From contig JAPPGC010000086.1 of assembly GCA_028875125.1 (NCBI GenBank), positions 1-32,655 on the forward strand: a DNA stretch of 32,655 nt. The letters run 5' to 3'. A program made the position numbers and the translations under genes. How positions within the stretch are numbered: position 1 is the first letter of the stretch; every line of letters starts with the position of its first letter. This stretch comes from Bacteroidota bacterium (GTDB lineage Bacteria > Bacteroidota > Rhodothermia > Rhodothermales > Bin80). Shown here one piece after another: positions 6,406-13,632 of the stretch. The notes below the pieces were generated by a model. That model was not told the DNA's origin. It did no database searches and was given only the letters and a program-made list of their open reading frames with translations.

Positions 6406-9400
6406 CTATTGCGTTTGTGGACGGGGTTCGACGGCAAACCACTTGTACAGCGACGGCAGCACCAGCAGCGTCAGGATCGTCGAAGTAACCAGGCCGCCCA
6501 CGACGACAGTCGCGAGCGGACGCTGCACCTCCGAGCCTGTGCCGGTCGAAAACAGCAGTGGGATCAGCCCGAGCGCCGTCGTCAGAGCCGTCATCAGCAC
6601 CGGCCGCAGGCGCAAGAGAGCACCCTCGACCGACGCCTTGTCCAGCGGCACACCGTTACGTATAAGCTGGTTGAGATAGGTCACGAGCACCATCCCGTTT
6701 TCCAAGGCGATGCCGAAGAGCGCGATGAAGCCCACAGACGCAGGCACCGACAGGTTCTGCCCGGTGATGAACAGGGCCACGATGCCCCCGACAAGCGCCA
6801 GCGGAATATTGAGCACGATAAGCGTGGCGTTCCCCAGCGAGTTGAAGCTGCTGTAGAGCAAGAGGAAGATGATTAAGAGTGTGATCGGCACAACGAGGAG
6901 GAGTCGGCGGTTAGCCTCTTGCTGCAAGCGAAACTGCCCACCCCAAGTCGTGAAGTAGCCCGTTGGCAGATCCACTTCCTGTTGAATGACGCGCTGCGCC
7001 TCCTCGACGAACGAGCCGATGTCACGATCCTCGACGTTGAGTTGGATCGTGATGAAACGCTGGTTATTTTCCCGTGTTATCTGACGCGGCCCGACAATTT
7101 CATCCACGCTGGCCAGCTCGCCCAGTGGCACGAGGGCACCGTCTGGAGCCGGAATCAGGATGCTCTCGATCGCTCCTGGTGTCGAACGTGATTCCGGTGA
7201 GAAACGCGCATAGATGTCGAACCGGCGGATACCCTCGAAGATCTGCCCGGCCGTCGTGCCACCGACGGCCGTCTGGATCGTCCGCTGAACCTCCGCGACA
7301 TTGATGCCATATCTTGCGATGGCGGCCCGGTCTACGTGGATGCGCAGTTGGGGCATGCCAGTGATCTGGTCAGCCTGTACGTCAGTAGCCCCACGCACAC
7401 GCCGCACCGCGGTCGCGATCTCGTCCGCCTTACGCTTGAGTTGTCCAAGGTCGTCGCCGAAGAGTTTGATCGCCAGCTCGGCCCGGACACCTTCAAGCAG
7501 TTCATCGACGGTCATCTGTATCGGCTGCGTGAAGTTGGTCAAAACACCTGGGATTTCGCCAATCTCTTCGCGGATGGCCTCCAGCAGCCTTTCCTGACTG
7601 CGGAAACGCCATTCGTTTTCGGGGGCAAGGCCTAGGTACATCTCGGCGCTGTTGATGGGGTCGGTGTGCGCACCCACCTCGCCGCGCCCGATGCGGCTGA
7701 CAACGCTCCTTATCTCTGGAACCCGCATTAGACGCCGCTCTGCGCGCAGCGTCGTCTCGGTACTCTCACGCAGGGAGATCGACGGGGCCATCGTTAGACG
7801 CAGCACCAGTGTGCCCTCCTGCAGCGTCGGTGTGAACTCCGAGCCGAGGAAGGGAAAGATTACTGCTCCGATGATGAGCAACCCCCCGGCCAGCGCTATG
7901 GCCCGGCGGCGCTTCCGCACGAAGAAAACAACGATGGGCTGGTAGGTCCCCGTTAGCCACGCCATAACACGGTCAGCCAGGCTAGGATTGGCTACATTGA
8001 AACCGCCGTGTCGCTGCTGGTGACGCATGAGCAGGCTTGAGAGCACTGGAGCGACAAAAAGCGCGAAGAACAGGGAACCAAGCATAGCCAGCGCCACGGT
8101 ATAGGCCAGCGGGCGAAAGGTTTTGCCCTCGACGCCTTGCAGAGTGAAGAGCGGCAAGAAAACCACGACGATGATTGAGATTGCGAAGACGACGGGGCGC
8201 GACACCTCCGCGCAGGCTCGCGCCACCACGCGCATACGGGATTCGCCCGGTATGGCTTCACGCAGCATCCGGTCTACGTTCTCGACCATAACGATGGTAC
8301 CGTCGACCATCATACCGATCGCGATTGCTAAACCTCCAAGCGACATCAGGTTAGCCGAGATGCCGAACTGGTTCATCCAGATTGCCGCAAACAGTACCGA
8401 GAACGGGATGGCGAGAGCCACAACCACGCTCGGCCGGACGCTTCCCAGAAAGGCGAAGAGCACCAGCACCACAAGCAAGATGCCCTGCCATAGTGCGCTG
8501 GTCACGGTAGAGACTGCTGCCTCGACGAGTGTCTTCTGCTCGTAGTAAGGCACGATCCGTACTCCCTCCGGCAAGATTTCGTTGATCGCGCGGACCTTCT
8601 CCTCCACGTTTCCAATGACGGTCGAGGCATTCGTGCCGAAGAGCTTGATGACCATGCCGGAGACAACTTCTCCCGTGCCATTGCGCGTTTGCACGCCCCG
8701 CCTGATCGACCTACCGATCTCGATGCTGGCTAGGTCGCGGAGGTAGACCGGCGTGCCGTCGAAAGTCTTGATGACGATGTTCTCCAGGTCATCTGTCCCC
8801 GTGGCCAGCCCTACCGAGCGCACGATGAACTCCTCGTTGTTTTGCTCGATGAACTGTGCGCCGACGTTGAGGTTGTTAGCCTCAATAGTTTCGAGTACCT
8901 CGGTGACGGTCACGCCATATTGCAGGAGCGCACCCGGATCAACCACGACATGGAATTGCTTCTCGTGACCGCCAATGCCGAGCACCTCAGTCACCCCTGG
9001 AACCGCCTGAAGATTAGACTTGACGATCCAGTCCTGCATCGTCCGCAGTTCTTCGAGCGAGTACTGCCCGGTGGTGTCGTCGAGGTAGTAGAAAAGCACC
9101 AGCCCCATGCCCGTCGAGATCGGCCCCATCTCCGGCTCGCCGAGGCCCTCAGGAATTGCATCCCGTGCTTCCTGGAGCCGCTCACCCACAACCTGGCGCG
9201 CGAAGTAGATATCGGTGCCGTCCCTAAAGTAGACGTTGACCACAGATAGACCGAAGTTGGACACCGAACGGATCTGCTTGAGGCTCGGCAGTCCATTCAT
9301 TGCAGTCTCGATGGGATAGGTCACATACTGCTCGATCTCTTCAGGCGCCAGCCCTTCGGTGACCGTAAAGATCTGCACGAGCGAAGGCGACACGTCGGGA

Positions 9401-9513
9401 AAAGCGTCTACGGGGAGCCTCTGGTAGCTCAGCCAACCGGCCCCCATTACCAGTACAACCAGCGCAAGGACGAGTAGCCGGCTGCGCAGGAAAAAATCGA
9501 TGAGTCTGTTCAT
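6406..9513 (-). CDS. czcA: Heavy-metal RND efflux pump, inner-membrane subunit (CzcA/CusA family)
   Basis: This 1035-residue proton-driven antiporter is the core of a three-part pump that exports metal ions across both membranes. It has the RND layout: a membrane helix at residues 12-30, a large periplasmic loop opening RLPVDAFPDVS, helices 2-6 from about 335, a second periplasmic loop and six C-terminal helices. The helix IV signature is AIGMMVDGTIVMVEN, with D404 and E411 present but Ala (398) where Zn/Co/Cd-type CzcA has the first Asp of DFGxxxDGAxxxVEN. It also lacks the DAA...IEN form of copper/silver CusA. Metal choice is therefore open. It is last in a czcC-czcB-czcA operon, 17 bp after czcB. 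The window suggests export of surplus zinc or related divalent metals. Base composition is more GC-rich than in the flanking genes. Confidence 0.93.
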   Translation of the reverse strand: MNRLIDFFLRSRLLVLALVVLVMGAGWLSYQRLPVDAFPDVSPSLVQIFTVTEGLAPEEIEQYVTYPIETAMNGLPSLKQIRSVSNFGLSVVNVYFRDGTDIYFARQVVGERLQEARDAIPEGLGEPEMGPISTGMGLVLFYYLDDTTGQYSLEELRTMQDWIVKSNLQAVPGVTEVLGIGGHEKQFHVVVDPGALLQYGVTVTEVLETIEANNLNVGAQFIEQNNEEFIVRSVGLATGTDDLENIVIKTFDGTPVYLRDLASIEIGRSIRRGVQTRNGTGEVVSGMVIKLFGTNASTVIGNVEEKVRAINEILPEGVRIVPYYEQKTLVEAAVSTVTSALWQGILLVVLVLFAFLGSVRPSVVVALAIPFSVLFAAIWMNQFGISANLMSLGGLAIAIGMMVDGTIVMVENVDRMLREAIPGESRMRVVARACAEVSRPVVFAISIIVVVFLPLFTLQGVEGKTFRPLAYTVALAMLGSLFFALFVAPVLSSLLMRHQQRHGGFNVANPSLADRVMAWLTGTYQPIVVFFVRKRRRAIALAGGLLIIGAVIFPFLGSEFTPTLQEGTLVLRLTMAPSISLRESTETTLRAERRLMRVPEIRSVVSRIGRGEVGAHTDPINSAEMYLGLAPENEWRFRSQERLLEAIREEIGEIPGVLTNFTQPIQMTVDELLEGVRAELAIKLFGDDLGQLKRKADEIATAVRRVRGATDVQADQITGMPQLRIHVDRAAIARYGINVAEVQRTIQTAVGGTTAGQIFEGIRRFDIYARFSPESRSTPGAIESILIPAPDGALVPLGELASVDEIVGPRQITRENNQRFITIQLNVEDRDIGSFVEEAQRVIQQEVDLPTGYFTTWGGQFRLQQEANRRLLLVVPITLLIIFLLLYSSFNSLGNATLIVLNIPLALVGGIVALFITGQNLSVPASVGFIALFGIALENGMVLVTYLNQLIRNGVPLDKASVEGALLRLRPVLMTALTTALGLIPLLFSTGTGSEVQRPLATVVVGGLVTSTILTLLVLPSLYKWFAVEPRPQTQ

Positions 9514-9530
9514 TGCAATGCTTCCGTGCT

Positions 9531-10742
9531 CTAGTAACTGTGACCGTCGCTAAGTTCACCTTTTTCGAACTCGGCCTTGAGGGCAAAGCCGCCCCGGGCG
9601 ACGTAGAGCGCGCCTGGCTCAAGGCCCTGTGTGATCTCGGCCTGGGTCTCATTCTCCCTTCCTACCGTGACCGCCTGCGGCGCAAATCCTTCGTCGGTCT
9701 GAACGAAAACAACGGTCTGATCGTCCATCGTGATGAGTGCCGAACGGGGCACAATGAGAGGCACTTCAATGTCATCGACGGCAATGGAGCCGTTTACGAA
9801 GAGTCCGGGTTTCCAGCGTCCGTCTTCGTTGCCAAGCACGATGCGGGCGATGGCGGTGCGGGTCTCCTCACCGACGATGGGACGGACGTACTGGATCGTA
9901 CCCCGGTCACGAAGCTGCCCGCTGGTCGTGACGATATCCACTTGTTGTCCTTCACGGACGAGATCCAGGTCGTTTTGAAACACATTCAGGTCCACCCACA
10001 CCGTGCGCAGGTCGGCGATGGCGAAGGCCTCGGCGTCGGCACTTAGCGCCTCACCCTGGCTGATGTGCTTCTCAATGACCACGCCCGATAGCGACGCCAT
10101 CAGCTCATAATGCACCAGAGCATGCTCGTCCTGCTCAGGCAAGACTTCGATGTAGGCCTCGGAAAAGCCAAGCGCCAGCAACTTCTGCCGGGCCGAACGC
10201 AAGGCGATGCGCACCTCGGCCAGCGCCTGCCTCGCTTCGAGATACTCCTGCTCAGAGGAGATCTTCTTCTGATAGAGGGCTGATTCGCGCTCAAACGTAG
10301 CCTCGGCCAGTTCCAATCGCTCCAGTCCAGCCAAGTAGTCGGCCTTGATGTCGGCCAGGTCGCGGCTGTCAAGGACAGCCAGTACCTCGCCGGCACGGAC
10401 CACATCGCCGACCGACTTGTTGGTCGAGTGCACGAAGCCAGCAATGCGCGGCACGATGTGGGCGAAGCGGTCCTGATTTATCCTGACCTCGCCGGGAAAC
10501 ATCACGGCGACGGTGAGCGTGCCGGGAACCGCCGTTTCAACGTCAATCTCGAACTCTTCAAGTTCGTGGGCGGTGAGGTGAACGAACCCCTCCTCTTCAT
10601 GTCCATCATCAGCAATTCCGGCGTTGTTTGCTGGCGGGGAGTCACCGGAGCCGCAAGCGGTGAATATCATGGCAGCGACGAGCAGCAGACCAGAGAAAAG
10701 GGCGGCTCGCAGCACGCTTGGATATCTATGTAGTCTGTTCAT
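9531..10742 (-). CDS. czcB: Heavy-metal RND efflux periplasmic adaptor (CzcB family)
   Basis: This 403-residue membrane fusion protein links the CzcA pump to the outer-membrane channel. A lipobox-type signal ends at Cys30 (VAAMIFTAC-GSG), so it is probably a lipoprotein. Next come a short His/acid patch (DDGHEEEGFVHLTAHELEE), a barrel-sandwich half motif (VMFPGEVRINQDRFAHIVPR, then GFVHSTNKSVGDVVRAGEVL), a coiled-coil hairpin (about residues 125-195), the second lipoyl half (ASLSGVVIEKHISQGEALSA) and beta-barrel regions. The extended His-rich metal chaperone domain of some CzcB proteins is absent. It starts 14 bases after the czcC stop and precedes czcA, a classical operon order. Confidence 0.92.
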   Translation of the reverse strand: MNRLHRYPSVLRAALFSGLLLVAAMIFTACGSGDSPPANNAGIADDGHEEEGFVHLTAHELEEFEIDVETAVPGTLTVAVMFPGEVRINQDRFAHIVPRIAGFVHSTNKSVGDVVRAGEVLAVLDSRDLADIKADYLAGLERLELAEATFERESALYQKKISSEQEYLEARQALAEVRIALRSARQKLLALGFSEAYIEVLPEQDEHALVHYELMASLSGVVIEKHISQGEALSADAEAFAIADLRTVWVDLNVFQNDLDLVREGQQVDIVTTSGQLRDRGTIQYVRPIVGEETRTAIARIVLGNEDGRWKPGLFVNGSIAVDDIEVPLIVPRSALITMDDQTVVFVQTDEGFAPQAVTVGRENETQAEITQGLEPGALYVARGGFALKAEFEKGELSDGHSY

Positions 10743-10756
10743 GAGAGTCTATCGGA

Positions 10757-12127
10757 TTAAATGTCAGAAAGGGGGGTGCCGATGAGCCGCTCGACCTCGG
10801 CGCGGGCAATGTGGTAGACCGCCAGCGCGTCGATGTACTGGTTGGTCGTCTCGAAAAGCGTGCGCTGTGCATCAAGGAGCATGAGCAGGTCGAACTTGCC
10901 CTCCAAATAGCCTTCTTCTGTAGCCGTAAAGGCCTCCTGCGCGGCAGGCAAGACATCCTGCTGCAAGGTGTTGACCTCGGAGTAAGCACTCGCCAGTTGC
11001 CCATATGCTTCAGCGAGCATCCGGCGGGCCTTTACTTGCGCGGCCTGCTGCGCCTCCTCGCCTTGGCGGAGGCGGTATTTGGCTTCTCGCACAGTGCCCT
11101 GATTGCGGTCGAAGAGGGGCAATGGAATCGAGATCCCTGCTGCCAGCGCCGACTCGTGAAGCTCTCGGACTCGGCGAATGCCGACAATGAAAACAGGATC
11201 CGGTATGCCGCGTGCCCTTTCCAAAGCTACGCCTGCCCGGCGCAGGGCCATCTCGTCACGCCAACGGGCCACGTCTGGATTGCGTTCGATGAAGTTGCCA
11301 AGCCGCTGAGCGGGCGGCACCGCCTCGACAGCAGCCAGGTCGCCTGTTACCCGCTCAAAAGTCGGGGTGCTGCCGCCCCATGCGGCTGCCAGTCGGGTGC
11401 GCTTCGCAGCCAAGTCCCAGGTGGTGCGTTCGTAAGTAAGCCGGGTCGTCGAGAGGACGACCTGTGCGCGACGCTCTTCAAGAGCCGACACCTTGCCGGA
11501 TTCCACGCGTGCCGCGACGCTCTCATAAAACTGCTGTGCTTGAGCGAGCAGGCTGTCGGCCAGGGTCAGGCGCTCCTGGGCCGCAAGTACGCCAGTGAAG
11601 GCCTGCGCCGTCTTGGTGAGCACGTCGAGCCGTACCGTCTCGTAGTCCCAGCCAGCCAGATCGCGTTCGAAGACGGCCACGCGATGGCGGCGGTGGCGGT
11701 CGCCGCCGAGTTCAATGAGTTGGCTCAACCCGACTGTAGTTTCAGTCGAATGGAAGCCGCTTAGCGCTCTTGATCCGCCGAAGTCCTCCAGGTCAGTCAC
11801 GAATTCGGGATTGGGCCGTAATCCGGTCTGGAGTGTGCGCGCCTCGTGAGCGCGGACTTCCCACGCAAAGGCACGCAGATCCGGGTTGTGCAACAAGGCC
11901 AGTACTAGTGCTTCACGGAGAGAAAGTACATTGGAAGGAGCCGAATCCTCTGCATGGAGCGTGTCGCGAGTCGTGGGCAATACCGGCGGCTGGTAGGCGG
12001 GTAGAGTATTGCCGAGAGGGCGCGACTGCGGCCAGGCGGCGTCACGTGGCGTCGCGCAGCCTGTCAGAAAAAGCAAGAGCATCAGTGCCCACAGCGCCAG
12101 AAAGTATGGTTTCATAGGTTTTTTCAA
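10757..12127 (-). CDS. czcC: Outer-membrane efflux channel (CzcC/TolC family lipoprotein)
   Basis: The 456-residue outer-membrane factor supplies the exit duct of the metal pump. The signal peptide ends in a lipobox (LLFLTGC, Cys24). Two TolC-like halves follow, each mainly alpha-helical: SLREALVLALLHNPDLRAFA begins the first, and RLGNFIERNPDVARWRDEMA with the LERARGIPDPVFIVGIRR strand begins the second. The conserved LPLFDRNQG segment is also present. The family length is 400-480. It is first in the operon. The only upstream DNA is the wreck of a DNA methyltransferase gene, so its promoter must lie within that remnant, and no metal-responsive regulator gene is adjacent. An alternative start at Met5 is possible. 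Confidence 0.92.
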   Translation of the reverse strand: MKKPMKPYFLALWALMLLLFLTGCATPRDAAWPQSRPLGNTLPAYQPPVLPTTRDTLHAEDSAPSNVLSLREALVLALLHNPDLRAFAWEVRAHEARTLQTGLRPNPEFVTDLEDFGGSRALSGFHSTETTVGLSQLIELGGDRHRRHRVAVFERDLAGWDYETVRLDVLTKTAQAFTGVLAAQERLTLADSLLAQAQQFYESVAARVESGKVSALEERRAQVVLSTTRLTYERTTWDLAAKRTRLAAAWGGSTPTFERVTGDLAAVEAVPPAQRLGNFIERNPDVARWRDEMALRRAGVALERARGIPDPVFIVGIRRVRELHESALAAGISIPLPLFDRNQGTVREAKYRLRQGEEAQQAAQVKARRMLAEAYGQLASAYSEVNTLQQDVLPAAQEAFTATEEGYLEGKFDLLMLLDAQRTLFETTNQYIDALAVYHIARAEVERLIGTPLSDI

Positions 12128-12149
12128 GACCAGTTACAATGAAGGGTAT

Positions 12150-13145
12150 CGCTGCCATACAAGTCGATTTGCATCCACAAAATGGAACAGGTATAAGGTC
12201 AACGTTGCTGCTGGATGCTGAACAATGCGACAAAGCAGAGCTGAAGGCTTTTGGATCGGATAAACTGTACATACTATTCCCAATGGAACTAGAATATCCA
12301 TCCAAGAATTTCCAGCCTGTTTTCCACTGTAATCACACTCATATTTTCGGTGTTGTAGATTTCCATTTTCTTTGATTACACAATTACCATTACCCTTCGC
12401 GAATTCTTTTAATAAGCGTTCCTTACTTAAACGCCATTTAGATGGCTGTAGATTTGTGACCCTCCGCCACTCATAGCACAGGTTGGGACGGGCGCCCATA
12501 TTTTGAGAACTCGAAATACGGGAGCTGTTGTCAAAATAACGTTGGCCCGTTACGTCAACAAGCGGAAATTGAACTAATCGTTCAGATTCAGTCATTGGTC
12601 CGTATGCACGCAATCCTGCTGCTATCCTGCATAAAACAAAATTGTATCTGTTGTATTGCCTCACGCTCTGGGGACATGCTGATTTCCTTTAGCCAAGATG
12701 GAATGACACTGGCAACAGATTTCATAGCGATATTTTCCCTGTCCAAATATGGCATCCATAACCAGTTTCAATAAATGAATCATGGAGGGATCACAATGTA
12801 AGAAAATGAATCCTGTTGACTTGAGCAATCGCTTCATCTCCAGAAGCCGGATAGTCATGTAGATGAGACTTGATTTATCACTATCCGTCATGGCGGCCAT
12901 GAGCATACGCCGTAGGTAAGAATGAGGTTTTTCGATCATTTCGAGCCATTCAATACCTACATCCAGTAACGTCCAAGTATCCTCAAAGCTGTCCCCCAGC
13001 CTTAATGCAGATGGGAGTGGTGTAGTCGGCCTTTCTGTTGAATGGCGGGTCAAGCCAGATCAGATCAACTGTGGCACCGTTCAAGCCACGCACGATGTAC
13101 AGATTATTATCTGTCCAGATCGTGTTAGAGAGACGATTCCGATTC
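12150..13145 (-). pseudogene. Beta-class site-specific DNA methyltransferase (Mod-like) remnant
   Basis: Pieces in several frames of the minus strand assemble in family order. IWTDNNLYIVRGLNGATVDL and IWLDPPFNRKADY contain catalytic motif IV, DPPF, at 13051-13040. After a frameshift come GDSFEDTWTLLDVGIEWLEM, SLIYMTIRLLEMKRLLKSTG, FIFLHCDPSMIHLLKLVMDA and IFGQGKYRYE. A TGA at about 12661 is followed in the same frame by GNTTDTILFYAG. A new frame then gives CYEWRRVTNLQPSKWRLSKE and YPIQKPSALL. A last shift gives PFCGCKSTCMAA, the SAM-binding motif I (normally DPFCGCGTT). Homology stops about 25 bases before the czcC start, so the C-terminus has been cut off. It is inactive through several independent lesions. 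No restriction partner is in the window apart from an Mrr fragment at the far right. Confidence 0.85.
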
Positions 13146-13331
13146 AGGGGGAGGCAATAAGCGCTCGACCTTTATCACATCAAACACAGGAAGCAATGTT
13201 TTGTACCGCTTATGAAGAGAACCATCTTGCTTTGATCCCAGTCGTCCAACCGCAGCAGTACAACCAACATATTCGCGACCTTGAACGTCGCTAGAAATGA
13301 AATACGAACCGATGGGGAATTGTAAAATCAA
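13125..13331 (-). CDS. Small ORF ahead of the broken DNA methyltransferase
   Basis: A 68-codon frame with TTG start reads MILQFPIGSYFISSDVQGRE, with VGCTAAVGRLGSKQDGSLHK and KRYKTLLPVFDVIKVERLLP further on. It overlaps the presumed N-terminus of the methyltransferase remnant by about 20 bases in another frame. Composition looks protein-like, but I do not recognise a family. It may be a small gene of the former modification locus or part of its decayed N-terminal region. Confidence 0.25.
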   Translation of the reverse strand: MILQFPIGSYFISSDVQGREYVGCTAAVGRLGSKQDGSLHKRYKTLLPVFDVIKVERLLPPPESESSL

Positions 13332-13406
13332 TCAAAGTTCAAATGAATTGGTGACCAAGTATTGCTCCAATCCAGCTTTTTTCAATTTGGCCGGTTTTGA
13401 CTTGCA

Positions 13407-13432
13407 CAAACGGTAGGGAGTCCCCCCGTTTG
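13407..13432. repeat. Intergenic inverted repeat (CAAACGG...CCGTTTG)
   Basis: Seven-base arms enclose an inner GGGA/TCCC pair, giving a plausible two-part hairpin in the spacer between the methyltransferase debris and the TonB-dependent receptor gene. A short T4 follows on the plus strand after five bases, so a weak terminator or an RNA element are both possible. Confidence 0.3.
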
Positions 13433-13520
13433 AGGACTTTTGCAAGAGGATCCAGTGACAGAAGCGAACAAATGGGTCAAAACTATCCTGTTTTTTCGCG
13501 GGATGGAAACTGAGTATAAA

Positions 13521-13535
13521 AAATATTGTATATTT
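13521..13535 (+). promoter_or_regulatory. AT-rich palindrome, candidate Fur/Zur-type operator or promoter core
   Basis: AAATAT-TGT-ATATTT is a perfect 6-base inverted repeat with a 3-base spacer, about 98 bases before the receptor's ATG. AT-rich dyads in this place are typical targets of Fur-family repressors such as Zur, and zinc-regulated control would suit the ZnuD-like product. The match is by form only, and AT-rich promoter DNA can give such a repeat by chance. Confidence 0.3.
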
Positions 13536-13632
13536 CTCTCACGTTTTCTAAAACAGTCAACCGCAGTCAGAGTAACGATCTGTGGTTATCATAAGTGACG
13601 CTCAGCATTCAGTACAAGACAGAGGTTTTTCA

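Noticed and set aside
10811-11764. Long plus-strand open frame of 317 codons
   Set aside because: Antisense shadow of czcC in GC-rich DNA; no motif.
12134-12664. A stand-alone 176-codon gene
   Set aside because: Its sequence is one segment of the frameshifted DNA methyltransferase, not an independent gene.
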